Program-made: the position numbers and the translations under genes | Assembly (NCBI GenBank): GCA_949825045.1 | Contig: OX463810.1 | Location: forward strand, 36,714,201-36,778,200 | Length of the DNA: 64,000 bases | Origin: Argyresthia goedartella | Taxonomy: Eukaryota > Arthropoda > Insecta > Lepidoptera > Argyresthiidae | Direction: 5' to 3' | Shown here: positions 32,150 through 43,125 of the stretch, in pieces | Numbering within the stretch: position 1 is the first letter of the stretch | How the letters are laid out: the number at the start of each line of letters is the position of its first letter | Notes under the pieces: generated by a model | Database searches by the model: none | Seen by the model: only the letters and a program-made list of their open reading frames with translations | What the model was told of the DNA's origin: nothing

Positions 32150-33071
32150 ATTGTTATGGGTTCGTACCCGAATTATGTCAAACGGGGCCCTATTCTGAGA
32201 CTCTGTCCGTCTGTCCGTCTGCGGGCTGTATCTCATGTCATGAACCGTTATAGGTTGAGAGCTGATTTTTTTTTACAGAATGTGAGGTTTTGATGGCGCT
32301 ATAGCGCTTATTTGTTGCTATAGCAACAAATAATGAACTACTCGCATATTTTGAAGAGTCGGTGTCCCCATACAAAAGACGTTATTTTTATTTTTTTCCT
32401 GTACAATGGTTCGGAACCCTTCGTGCCCTTTTCCCCTCCAAAATTCCAATCATCAAAGATTTTTTATATGTATTTTTGTCGGAATCAGTGTAAGCAGGCC
32501 TTTCGTCTGGTACTCGATTGACGTTGAGTTACGGGTCGACCTGAATACAGGGTGTAAAATAAATGTAATTATGTATCATCCAACCTTTTCCCTTCTACTT
32601 TTCTCTTCTCTAGACCCTACAGACACGTCACTGTCGCATTTACAATCTGATTCACTATTTTCAGTCACATTACTTTCATTATTACTACAATCAACTTCAT
32701 CTGTTATTTCTTCTACGCAATTCGCTTCACTCATTTCCCAAACATTGTCTTGTTTTTGGATTTCATCTTTAGTACTCGTATTTGCATCTTCAATTACGTC
32801 TTCGTTTGTTATTGTGTCTACTTCAATAAGAATTGTCTGTTCTTGATCATCACACATTGTAAAATACCACAGGTTTACAAGCTCACTCTACAAATTTACA
32901 TATCACAACATGTGCGTTATCCGCCGTACAAGACTACAAAACGCTACTAAAATCTGTTATCACAATCCGCCTTTATCAGTGCATTTGGTCGATCCCGCAA
33001 CGATAGCATAATCGACATGTAAACAGTAACACGTTTGGACGTGACGCACGTTATGTGAATACTGATCGTGT
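32150..33071. repeat. fragment of a common insect repeat with paired palindromes
   Basis: 32155-32240 has GGGTTCGTACCC, AAACGGGGCCCTATTCTGAG and CTGTCCGTCTGTCCGTCTG, a frequent insect repeat pattern. 32296-32333 holds two back-to-back perfect palindromes centred on CTATAG (GCGCTATAGCGC, then a 26-bp one with arms TTATTTGTTGCTA). The rest to 33071 is unassigned, though 32576-32857 is open on the minus strand with an acidic sequence (93 codons) of unknown meaning. Confidence 0.5.
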
Positions 33072-33199
33072 CACCCACCCAGTGTGACCAGATTAAATTT
33101 TACGAAAATACCGAGGCACCTCAAAAAAATACTGAAATATACCGATTTACATAGGACAGATATACCAATAAAAATACTGATTTTCTTAACAGGTTTTAT

Positions 33200-34984
33200 T
33201 TATTCATTTTCACAATAAATGTTAGAGTTATATTTTAACATCTTTTTCGAAGGATTAAATTTTACACAACCTCCTTCATCCTTAACACCTTGCTTTGTTT
33301 TTAAAATTGCTGACACATTTTTGTTTACAAATCTATTTCTTTGGTCCGTTTTTATTAAATTTATCTGTGAAAATATGCGCTCGCATGCAGCATTCGATAC
33401 CGGTATACATAGCAGAGATTTACTAAAACTAGTTATATTTTTGTATTTTAACATGCCATCACTGTTAGAAATTTTCCCAACTTCCACCCAAAATTGTTCA
33501 CATGAGATGGGTGAGCCAGTGCTCGAAGATTGTAACAAATCACTTACTTCGCGATCAAACTTTAGGGTTCTATATTCTTCGTCGATTAACTGCATTTGTT
33601 CTGGCTGTACTTCGCATGGGAAAGTTTCTATTACATTTCGTAAACTGCGAAATTCTTTATGCACGGCAGTGTGTGGGTCAAGAAATTTTAGTTCTTTAAA
33701 AACTGGATTTTCAAAAGGCAAACGTGATTTCAATTGCGTGCTTAGCTCAATTAAAAATGATTGGCACCTTCTGAAAAACTCAGCAATCTGTTCTTTCATG
33801 TTTACATTTCCCCTGTGTTTGATTAATTCTTGGCCCACTTGAATACCTAAGTACATATCTTTCAATGGCAAATAATTTACATGTGACTTTGGGTCTAAGG
33901 TAAATACATTTTCTGTATGTTTGATGTAATTAGTTTTCATGAAGCAACCCAAAATCGACAAGTACATACTAGATGCATCATCATACAGTCTATCAATGCA
34001 CGGATAGTCGCCTTGAAAAATTACGTTAAATTTGTTTACAATCGGCAAAATGTAGTCCAAAAAGTGAAAGTACAATTTGTTTATATCAGTGGTAAAAGAA
34101 TTATATAAAAATTCTGATGACATATTGCGATCACTCAAGTATTGGTCTTGAAAGAACAATTGCAATGCCCTCCACTGCTCAATTATTCTACTAATACAGG
34201 CATGAAGTGAAAGCCACCTTATGTCGTAATGACGCAAGATTCTGTGATTTTCAGTGTCTGTGAAATTTTGGAACTCAGCAAATTCTCTTTGACGCTTGCT
34301 GCTTTGAGAAAAATATCCATATACTTCTTTTACTATTTGTTCTAAATTTCTAGGCAGTATTTTACAGGCGTGGCTAACACTTAATGCTGCAGAGTGACAA
34401 ACACATTTTATGAAAAAGCACTTTGGGTTTACTTCTTTAATTTTTGCAACAATGCCAGAGTGTTGACCAAACATCACATTCGTAGTATCAGCAGCGAATC
34501 CTATTACGTCTTTTATTTCTAAACCTAATTCGGATAATTTTGATGACAACGAATTAAATAAATGACCTGCGGTCTCACCACTTAAATCAACTAAATCAAG
34601 GAATTTGGTTTGTACAGTACATTTAGTTTCAGAGAAGTATTTAATTACTATCGCCAATACTTTGACTGTCGCAACATCTGTACTCTCATCGATTATAATT
34701 GAATATACTGGTTTACCTGAAGGAGATGCAGTACGAAGTATGTCCTCAATCATATCTTTTTCGAATTCGGGTCCTAAAACATTATAAGTTATAGCAGCTG
34801 CTTTGGTTCTCTTGCAGGAAAATTCTTTCGCAATATCGGAATCGGTAAAACACTTCACTAGAACTTCACTAAGATGGTCCATAGCTCTAAATGGGATATT
34901 GTGTTCCGACAGAAAACTGCATAAACGCAGCTCAGCTTTCTTGACTTCGTCTTTCAGTGGGGCCTTTTTGAAAAATGTATCAAC
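33200..34984 (-). CDS. hAT transposase exon 2 (catalytic and dimerisation)
   Basis: Acceptor TAATTTTCAG|GTT, then 594 codons and a stop, continuing VDTFFKKAPLKDEVKKAELR. RNase H-like core: IIIDESTDVATVKVLAIV (first Asp), GFAADTTNVMFGQHSG (second Asp region), CVCHSAALSVSHAC, LRHYDIRWLSLHACI. C-terminal dimerisation region: LLCIPVSNAACERIFSQINL with the usual S/N-x-ERxFS pattern (E is the catalytic acid). No stop or frameshift; 663 residues in total with exon 1. It matches the hAT subgroup often annotated in vertebrates as ZNF862/KIAA1586-like, in my judgement. Confidence 0.9.
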   Translation of the reverse strand, partial: VDTFFKKAPLKDEVKKAELRLCSFLSEHNIPFRAMDHLSEVLVKCFTDSDIAKEFSCKRTKAAAITYNVLGPEFEKDMIEDILRTASPSGKPVYSIIIDESTDVATVKVLAIVIKYFSETKCTVQTKFLDLVDLSGETAGHLFNSLSSKLSELGLEIKDVIGFAADTTNVMFGQHSGIVAKIKEVNPKCFFIKCVCHSAALSVSHACKILPRNLEQIVKEVYGYFSQSSKRQREFAEFQNFTDTENHRILRHYDIRWLSLHACISRIIEQWRALQLFFQDQYLSDRNMSSEFLYNSFTTDINKLYFHFLDYILPIVNKFNVIFQGDYPCIDRLYDDASSMYLSILGCFMKTNYIKHTENVFTLDPKSHVNYLPLKDMYLGIQVGQELIKHRGNVNMKEQIAEFFRRCQSFLIELSTQLKSRLPFENPVFKELKFLDPHTAVHKEFRSLRNVIETFPCEVQPEQMQLIDEEYRTLKFDREVSDLLQSSSTGSPISCEQFWVEVGKISNSDGMLKYKNITSFSKSLLCIPVSNAACERIFSQINLIKTDQRNRFVNKNVSAILKTKQGVKDEGGCVKFNPSKKMLKYNSNIYCENE

Positions 34985-35101
34985 CTGAAAATTAAATGAA
35001 AAAATACTTGGTTATTTTGGAAACAAAACCAGGATGATTAACTTTGAATTAAAATATATCAAAACTCCTTGAACTAGGTAAGTAAAGCGAGTTATGCTTA
35101 C

Positions 35102-35308
35102 CTTTGACTGTCCTTTATATTTTATCAAGTTCGATTTATGCTTTTCAGTATTTGCATGCTGTTTTATAGATGCTAATCTACTTTGCAGTTTCGCATTGCA
35201 TGCTTTACAAAATGCGGTGAACTCATCATCTTTATAACGTGAAAGCCACGAAGAAAATTCCGGAATTTGTTCCCACTTAGCTAAATAACTTTGCTGAAAA
35301 CTAGACAT
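35102..35308 (-). CDS. hAT transposase exon 1 (zinc finger)
   Basis: ATG at 35308, 69 codons, donor AAG|GTAAGC. MSSFQQSYLAKWEQ, FCKACNAKL, IKQHANTEKHKSNL: a C-x2-C ... H-x4/5-H finger of the BED/U1-type used by hAT transposases for end binding. Phase 0 junction to exon 2 after a 117-bp intron. Confidence 0.88.
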
Positions 35309-36092
35309 GCTGTCCGGATGGATGCAACTAAGTAAATAAAAATAACGAAAATCGCAATCTATTTATATGATGACAAAAACATCTCCTATTTTGGGGAAAT
35401 TCCCGAATTATCGAAAGAAAGTCCTCAAAGATTAAGTCGAGTGCAGAAGAGACAATCATTTCACTTGAACCGTATTAGACGATTTAATACTAGTAATTAA
35501 GTATCTTTTATGTCTAACTACTACCTATTCATGCAACTGAAAACTTAAAAACTAGACGTTGTTTTGAAAATTATAGATAAACTAGCGGTCCGTCCCGAAT
35601 TCGTCCGGGTAGACTGATATTCATGAAACAAACGGATTTGAATGTATGAAATCTGGAAATTACACTATATCTAATGTTGCAAACCGCATTAAAATCGGTC
35701 CAGCAGTTGTAAAGTTTTAGGCGAACATACATTGTGCAACTCTGATTTATACTACGTATTGATTGATAATTGTATAGGTAGTATTACAATACTACAACGC
35801 CGGCGACGGCCGTCTTTCTTGTCATATCTGTAACTTACTCATCTTTGCTCATAGATAACATGTATAAACTAAATCCGGGAAAGCCCCCAGCCAATGTTCG
35901 CGTTCCGGGGAATTCCGCAAACATTGTCCCAAGGACGATCACTCACTACGGTGTTGCCATAACGTCAACCATAATATACCCAAAAATACTGACTCCCAGC
36001 AATATACCTGAAAATATACTGATGTTCGGAAAAATCGATGAAATATACTGAAAAAGTATTAAAATACTGAATCTGGTCACACTGCACCCACC

Positions 36093-37189
36093 ACCCACTC
36101 ACGTCACGCGTAGCTGAGATAAAATTGTAATACCATAGAATATGTAGGTCACTGGTTATACTCGTAAACATACGGTCAAAATCGGTCAGTGAAATTATAC
36201 AGTCGCTGTTTTCTGTGCTTTTGAATTTTGTGCGCTTTAATAAATAGAGCTCTGGTCAAAGCCTGATCCGCCAGTTAATTTACATTTTCGTCCATTTAAA
36301 ATGCAATTAACCTGTAGAGGTGCACACCACCTATAAATAAACTTTTTTGACAGACGTCATCTAGAGTACTGAAGTTTCTATTGTTGGCATTTGTGGGGCA
36401 ACACCATACAATTTGCCTTCATTGTTAAGTCATTATTTTTTATTTTCCGGCCAGCAGAGAAGCCAGTCTATAAACATCCTTGTGTCCAAAATACTCACAG
36501 ATGGTGTGAACAAATAGGCATAATACTATCATAAGTCCCCGTTCGCTTTACTCTTTGCCACTCGCAACAAGGCCGCGATTATCGGTATAATACATACACT
36601 GTTCACTCGATGCGCGAGCGCAGCGCTAAACAGCTGCCTGTTACTGTTGGGAGGATTACCTCATCTGAGGCACGGATGCTTAAAGGACGGCTCAAAGATT
36701 GACATAGTCTCATATTCATGATGTAATTTATTGTTATTTAATGGCGCTTTATTTGAACGTCAGTCTGGTCATTTGGCCATCAGACTGCTGACTCACATGT
36801 CCCGAGTTATACTCGTATTGTGATTCAGGTCTTCAGCTCGACTGAGATTGATTTGTTTTCTTTCGAACAGTATTGTTCTAACTGTAACAAAACAACCGGA
36901 GAACTTAACGGAATCTCCGCCTGCGCCGAACTACTGATACCTATATTTAATTTATTGTATCTGGGCCGATTCATGTAAGACAGGTGTAAAACTAGCATTA
37001 TAACACTGGTAAGCATAGTGATCAAACTATGAAAATATATCAATCACTAAGTCAAAGAAAATAATGTAAGAGTTGTTTATAAAGAAAAATGTATAGGTTT
37101 TGCCATTTGTTTTGTGGTTAAACTATGTTAAATATTTTTTGTAGTAACACGGATCAAGTTTGTAAACTAAGAGCTTATGATATGCTATG
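36093..37189. other. intron, nothing resolved
   Basis: Sequence between the hAT and copia elements; no ORF with recognisable motifs, no clear repeat ends. Confidence 0.4.
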
Positions 37190-37194
37190 ATCAC

Positions 37195-37333
37195 TATTGG
37201 GAATGGGAGCAGCGAAAAACGTGTGTACTGTATGACGATCATATATTGAATGAAACATTGAGTGAATCATCTTTATGAGTGGTAAATGAATGAACATTTT
37301 ATAGATGAGTGAATGGAATTTTGTATTCCAATA
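37195..37333 (-). repeat. copia 3' LTR
   Basis: 139 bp, identical by eye to the copy at 42746. On the minus strand it begins TATTGGAATAC and ends CCCAATA. Confidence 0.93.
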
Positions 37334-37639
37334 GTCCCCCTCAAAATTTCTACTGTTATATAATTCAAATAAGTATTAATTACTTATTTATCAATTGTGT
37401 ACTCACATAATTTTAAGTTTGATTACATGTAAGTATCTCAAATTATGTTTTGGTTACATAATTTTTAGTATTTACACAATGTGTATTATAATTTCAGTAG
37501 ACATTTAAACTATAATAAGTTTAATTTTGATCTTAATTGGAGGAATTTTTCTGATGGTACCATTTTCGTGAAGATGTCAGCCAGTTGATTTCCTGAGGAA
37601 ATGTATTCTAACTTTATTACTTTGTTAGTAATTTGTTCA

Positions 37640-38712
37640 CGTGTGAAATGGTATTTAATGTCTATATGTTTTGATCTTTTATGGTTTGTGGGGTTATTTG
37701 CAATACATATACAGCTATTGTTATCTTCATATATTGGAATGGGCTGTGGTATTTACTCAGCTTCCCTTGAGGAGGCGGCAACTGTGCTTTGTTTGCGAGT
37801 ATTCCATGATATGGAACAGTTATCAAACACTTGGAATATGTAACCTGTTGTGCTTTTACGATCATTTTCGTCGCCTGCCCAATCGGAATCTGCATACCCA
37901 TGAAGTAATTGCTGATAATCGCACTTCATATAGGTCAACTTTAAATTAAGAGTTCCTTTAATATATCTTAAAAGATGTTTTAAGCATTTCCACAATTCCG
38001 TATTATTCTTGCTTTGGTACCTACTCAGAATACACATTGCTGAGCAAATATCTGGCCGTGTGCAAAGCATGGCATACATGAGGCAGCCTATAACGTTTTT
38101 GCAAGTTGCATCATAGTTTGTATCGGAGTTCAGGGCCAGATGGTCTAATTTTGATGGGAATGGTGACTTTGATGGATTACAGTCACTCATGGCAAACTTG
38201 CTTAAAACATTATTTAAGTAAACTGACTGATCTAAAGTGATTGTATCATCAATTCTAATTACTCTTATGCCTAAGAATAATTTTATTTCATTTAAGTCAG
38301 TCATGTCAAACATCTTCATTAAACATTCTTTATACATTTTTAAAATATGAGTTTGCTTTGTACATAAAATCAAATCATCAACGTAAAGTACAATATATAC
38401 ATTATTGTCAGTGCAATTTTTATCAAGAATGTATAAACATGGATCTACTCCTGAATTTTTAAAACCAAGTTCCTTGAGAACGTGATCAAAACGTTGGAAC
38501 CAGCATCTAGAAGATTGTTTTAAGCCGTACAATGTTTTAGTTAACTTGCAAACCTGGTTCGGTTTTGCAGAAACACCCTCAGGCACCTGCATGTAAATAT
38601 CATTTTCAAGTACTCCATTTAAAAATGCAGTCTTTACATCTAAGTGATGTACTTGCAAATCATACTGATTTGCGAATGCTAACATGAATCTGAATGTAGA
38701 TATACGCGCCAC
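37640..38712 (-). pseudogene. copia RT and RNase H
   Basis: LDVKTAFLNGVLENDIYMQV, QSSRCWFQRF, the catalytic VLYVDDLILC, FLGIRVIRID. RNase H: GYADSDWAGDENDRKSTTGY and STVAASSREAE, then an in-frame TAA at 37753. Downstream, in the same frame, EDNNSCICIANNP and HIDIKYHF, ending LADIFTKM, continue RNase H, with a short stretch apparently missing after REAE. Confidence 0.87.
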
Positions 38713-38728
38713 TGGTGCGAACGTTTCG

Positions 38729-40096
38729 TCAAAATCTTGAAGATATTTTTTGCGTAAAACCGCGAGCTACAAGACGTGCCTTATAACGGGTTGGTTCTCC
38801 CAACTCATTATTTTTAATCGTAAAGATCCATTTACAATCCACTATATTCACATGTTTGGGTCTTTCTACAAGAACCCATGTTTGATTTTTATGTAAAGAT
38901 TCTATTTCACTCTCTACAGCTTTAAACCACTTATCGCTATCGTCCCTGTTTGAAATATCACCATAAGTGCTTGGTAGCGACTGAACAGTAGTTAATGATA
39001 AGTAGCACAAATCTGTATCACACATTTCTTTATAATTTATTGACGGCAGTTGTTGAATTCTTTCACTTCGCCTTATTTTGTTTGACGAATTTTCGGCATC
39101 CGATTGATCATCGGGTAGACTCTCGTGTTTCGTGCCTGTTGACTTATTATCACCGTTAGGCATATCAACTTCGGCGGGCATTTGTTTACTTTGGTTTGTC
39201 GGCCTGGAGTGAACAAAGCTCAATTCGTCGAATATGACATCACGGGCTACAAAGGATTGGTTATTTTGAACATTGAACAGCTTATAACCATTATTATCGT
39301 ATCCGATTAGTATTGCTTTAAACGATTTATTCTCAAACTTTGTTTTTCTCGTTTTATCATGGACATAGGCCGTTGCACCAAATATTCTTAGATGTCTTAT
39401 TTTAGGTTTTTTATTATGCCACATTTCGTATGGTATTTTGTTGTTGGTCAGAGCTTTAGTAGGGAGTCTATTTATTAGGTAGGTAGATGTTAATATTGCT
39501 TCCCCCCAAAAAGACTTTACTAATTTCGCATTTGCAATCATGGTTCTACCCATTTCGGTAAGCGTGCGATTCATTCGCTCTGACACACCATTTTGCTGTG
39601 GTGTATATGGTACCGTTAGATGGTACGTGATACCCTTGGAAACACAAAACTCTTTAAAATCATTTGAAAGATATTCTCTACCGTTATCGCAATACAGATT
39701 TGTGACTTTCGTATTGAATAGATTTTCACTCTTAGCAAAAAAATCTTTAAAACATTTAAGCACTTCCGATTTTGCATTCATTAAGTACGTCACTGTATAA
39801 TGAGTGTAGTCGTCAATAAAACTAACGAAATAGTTTTTGTCATCAACGGTGCTAGGCGTTATCGGACCACACACATCTGAGTGTATAATGTGAAGGGGCC
39901 GATTCAAGTGCTTTTTCTCTTTAGTTTTTGCAAACGGGAGACGGGATTGTTTACCAAGAATACAAGGTTCACAAATGGTATTGCTGGGATTTATCTCATT
40001 TATCAATGAGTGGTCGCTTTCATCTATTGTACCCTTTAGTATTTGAAACTTTTGTTTGTTGACATGTCCAAGTCGTCTCACCTCAAGACACCTCAC
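38729..40096 (-). pseudogene. copia integrase and RT start
   Basis: GAG-pre-integrase RRLGHVNKQKF with CEPC zinc ligands. Integrase core: HSDVCGPI (D), CDNGREYLSNDF (D), PQQNGVSERMNRTL (E). Then the chromodomain-free C-terminus, and the RT start WIFTIKNNELGEPTRYKARL, VARGFTQK. The frame ends at 38729 because of a one-base expansion in an A run (CAAAAAAT) at about 38746; the rest of RT continues in another frame. Confidence 0.87.
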
Positions 40097-41290
40097 TTAT
40101 TTTTAAAACAAAGCGAAACCAACACGCTACTGATGATCACGTGAACAATACCATATCAAGAGTGGTAAATTGGTTTAATGTTAATAATTTGCTATTAAAT
40201 GAGAAAAAGACTAAATGTGTTAAGTTTCTTACTACTAACGTTAAAAATAATCAGACATGTATAACAATTAAAAATGAGGAATTGGAATTGGTAACCAGCA
40301 CAGTGTTTCTAGGTATAACGTTGGATTCCAAACTCCAATGGGGTCCACATATTGATAAGCTATCGAACAGACTGAGCTCTGCAGCTTTTGCATGCAGGAA
40401 AATCCGTCACTTGACAGATTTAAAAACATCCAGATTAGTTTATTTTAGTTATTTTCATAGTATTATGTCCTACGGTATTCTGCTCTGGGGCAGTGCTGCT
40501 GACATAAATACTATTTTTGTGCTGCAGAAGCGGGCTGTTCGTGCGATTTATAAAATGAATAATAGAGATTCTCTTAGAAATAAGTTTAAAGAAGTAAATA
40601 TATTGACAGTCCATAGTCAATATATTTACGAGAATATTATGTATGTCCATAAGAACATTGTTAACTTTCGAAGAAACTGTGATATACATAACATTAATAC
40701 TAGAAACAAGGACAAACTTGCAGTGCCCACTACTCGGCTCCATAAAATAAAAAACTCGTTCAAGGGTAATTGTGTAAGATTTTACAATAAACTCCCAAGC
40801 ACTTTGACAGATCTATCAATTAATAAGTTCAAGAAATACATCAAGCAAAGGCTTATTTCTAAAGCTTACTACAGTATTAAAGAGTACATAGACGATAAAA
40901 ATGCTTGGGACTGAATTGTTCTAATCAATTGTGAGCATCCTCACTGCCAGAGTTTCTTTTACTGGACACTTGGAGGCCTTTTACACCTCCAAAGATTAAT
41001 TTAATTATACAACTCTTGACTGTGGGGACCATTTACATCTCCTATCATCATTGTATTATTCACTAAAGAGACTATACATCTCTGTTATTTATATTTATAT
41101 ATTTTATTATGACATTTGAGACTCTTTACATCTCTCAGAAACAATAATTAAGTACTTTTTTTTTCTGATAATATGATACAAATAATAATACCAAATGTTC
41201 TGTAAGAAATGAAATGAAATGACATGTGAAAGTGCCCTTGTGGCCTATTTACAGAATAAACGTTTTGAGTTTTGAGTTTGAGTTTTGAGT
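40083..41290 (+). mobile_element. 5'-truncated LINE B fragment inside copia
   Basis: Starts within the RT just after the catalytic DD (DTSLIFKTKR near 40090), runs through the thumb and C-terminal region (40141-40914, open) and a 3' UTR, and ends in TTTTGAG repeats at 41262-41290. It splits the copia motif LWHR|RLGHVN exactly. The matched target bases TCT lie on either side; a long target duplication is not visible. Confidence 0.88.
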
Positions 41291-41410
41291 CTGTGCCACA
41301 AATTATAAGCGTCAGCGGAATCATGGGTCAAGTGAACATCGTGTCGATTTACTCGAAAATTTAGTCTGAACAGGTTATTACTGTTGACCCCAGTCATAAT
41401 GCATTTGTCC

Positions 41411-41761
41411 TTATTTGGCCTGAACACCGTTGTTGCCAAAAATCACTGTAAAAGCTGCATGTTGCATCCTATTTACAGAAAGTAAATTATGACGTACCTC
41501 GGGCGAAAACAACACATCATCAATCAAGCCTTTAATACCCAAGTTTGTTGTCACCTGGATTGTTCCTTTACCGTAGGCTTGTATAGACTCGCCGTTTTTC
41601 GCAACTCCGATCTTGAGAGGCGTCGGTAGTTCCGAGTACGTGGTAAACACATCAAAGTTGTTTACAATATGATCAGTCGCACCCGAATCTAAGAGGAAAG
41701 ATATTTCCGTATTAGTAAAATTACTGTTAGAATCAAATAACTTACAATCGGGTGAAACCAT
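41411..41761 (-). pseudogene. copia protease region
   Basis: In frame with gag. Contains FLLDSGATDHIVNN (active-site DSGA), YGKGTIQV and VRHNLLSVNRM, the normal end of a copia-type aspartic protease. A frameshift near 41412 separates it from the following linker (41439-41285), which reaches the LWHR motif at which the LINE is inserted. Confidence 0.85.
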
Positions 41762-41866
41762 AAAAGCGAAACTGCCCTCGTCATTGTTGCAGGGCTGCGC
41801 GTTGTGCGCCGACCTCTGGTAGCCGCTGCTGTTTCCGCTGGCTCCATCTTTCTGGATTTTCTTGAA

Positions 41867-42625
41867 CTATCTGCAGTCCTTCTTATAATGACTTCGGCGC
41901 CCACAGTGATCGCAGTACATTTTGGAAATTTTGTACGTTGAATTTCCGGCATTATGATTTTGTTTCACTTGAGGATAGGATTTTTTATACGAAAAATTTC
42001 CTTGCTTTTTCGGACGGGAAAAATTCCTCATGCTTGCATGTAAAGCCTTGAGCTCTGTTGTAGGTTCAGCTTTGAGTTTCCCTTCATGATCAAGCAGCCG
42101 TGTCTTCACAAAGGACAGGTTCAAATGTTCTTCACCGAGAGTTTCCAGTGCCGTGATAACACCATCGTATGAACTGGGCAGCGTCAACAGGATGTGAGAC
42201 ACCTTATCCATTTCGTCGAGTCTTGCTCCGGCGGAAATAAGTTCAATAATGATGTTGTCGAACTTTGTGAAATGTTGAAGTAGGGAATCATCTGGCTGAA
42301 GTTTGAGGTTCAGTAATTGCTTGCGTAGCGCCAACTGTGTGGCCAGGCTTCGTCTTTCATAAATTTTATTGAGATTATCCAGTATGGATTTAGCCGTTAC
42401 AGCGTCTTTTGCAAAATTCAGAAATGCATCACCCAAATATTCCACAATAATACCTTTTGCAGTCTGGTTATTTTTCAGCCACTCAGCGTCAGGATTAACC
42501 GGTATTGGTTCTTCAATAACAGCAGCCACTTGAAGTTCTTCTAATAATGATTTTATCCGGAATTTCCAAGTACTGTAGCGTTCACCTTTAAATTGCTGGA
42601 TGTTTCGTTTGCTTCGCGACTCCAT
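41867..42625 (-). CDS. copia gag-like capsid/nucleocapsid region
   Basis: 252 codons. RYSTWKFRIKSLLEE and the UBN2-like capsid core (LATQLALRKQLLNLKLQPDD, LLTLPSSYDGVITALE) are followed by a CCHC zinc knuckle, CDHCGRRSHYKKDC. A TAG stop (41867-41869) falls five bases after the knuckle. The protease frame continues in the same phase beyond it, so gag and protease would form one frame without the stop. Confidence 0.88.
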   Translation of the reverse strand: MESRSKRNIQQFKGERYSTWKFRIKSLLEELQVAAVIEEPIPVNPDAEWLKNNQTAKGIIVEYLGDAFLNFAKDAVTAKSILDNLNKIYERRSLATQLALRKQLLNLKLQPDDSLLQHFTKFDNIIIELISAGARLDEMDKVSHILLTLPSSYDGVITALETLGEEHLNLSFVKTRLLDHEGKLKAEPTTELKALHASMRNFSRPKKQGNFSYKKSYPQVKQNHNAGNSTYKISKMYCDHCGRRSHYKKDCR

Positions 42626-42745
42626 TGTTCAATCAACACCGCACTGAAGTATCGCACCGCACAGTTCAAAATTCACATAAACAAAACGTAAGAGCTTTAG
42701 CTAGCTTGAATTTATTTATTTACTTTGTGCTCTGTGCCCATAACC

Positions 42746-42884
42746 TATTGGGAATGGGAGCAGCGAAAAACGTGTGTACTGTATGACGATCATATATTGA
42801 ATGAAACATTGAGTGAATCATCTTTATGAGTGGTAAATGAATGAACATTTTATAGATGAGTGAATGGAATTTTGTATTCCAATA
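42746..42884 (-). repeat. copia 5' LTR
   Basis: 139 bp, identical to 37195-37333. Followed on the minus strand by the GGTTATGGGCACAGAGC primer-binding site. Confidence 0.93.
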
Positions 42885-42935
42885 ATCACTCTATAAAAAG
42901 TTCAAGATATTTGACATAACATAACAAAGTTTTAC

Positions 42936-43125
42936 ATACAGGCACAAACATTGCTTCTGGCCCCACACTAGGATACCCAGTGTCGTGGGAACCATGATCA
43001 GCGACGTCACAAACATGTAAACATCCAAGACCTGGCGATTAATTTTTCTTCCTCCTTAGCCGGGATTCGAATCCAGGACCATACGGTTGGGAAGCACAGC
43101 CTCGACCGCAACACCACAGAGGTCG
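42936..43125 (-). mobile_element. SINE family A, full copy
   Basis: The minus strand starts GACCTCTGTGGTGTTGCGGT (head), has GGATTCGAATCCCGGC (box B), then CCAGGTCTTGGATGTTTACA, GTTCCCACGACACTGGGTA, TAGTGTGGGGCCAGAAGCAA. A tRNA-like head and shared body define the family. Confidence 0.8.

Larger units (their letters stand above)
33080..36084 (-). mobile_element. complete hAT transposon, 3005 bp
   Basis: Inverted ends CAGTGTGACCAGATT (33080) and AATCTGGTCACACTG (ending 36084). Perfect 8-bp target duplication CACCCACC at 33072-33079 and 36085-36092. Subterminal regions are packed with short ATACTGA / ATATACYGA motifs on both sides, typical of hAT transposase-binding repeats. Contains a two-exon open transposase. 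The intact structure suggests recent activity. Confidence 0.95.
37195..42884 (-). mobile_element. Ty1/copia LTR retrotransposon, disrupted, identical LTRs
   Basis: Two 139-bp LTRs (37195-37333 and 42746-42884) read identical, with short ends TATTGG/CCAATA and a 5-bp target duplication ATCAC (37190-37194, 42885-42889). A primer-binding site GGTTATGGGCACAGAGC directly follows the 5' LTR and resembles the internal initiator-tRNA(Met) site used by Drosophila copia. A purine tract GAGGGGGA precedes the 3' LTR. Order gag, protease, integrase, RT-RNase H is that of Ty1/copia. The interior has a TAG after gag, frameshifts, a TAA in RNase H and a LINE insertion. Confidence 0.94.

Noticed and set aside
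32576..32857. Acidic 93-codon minus-strand ORF as a host gene
   Set aside because: No domain, no splice partners in phase with X11, adjacent to repeat sequence; left unassigned.
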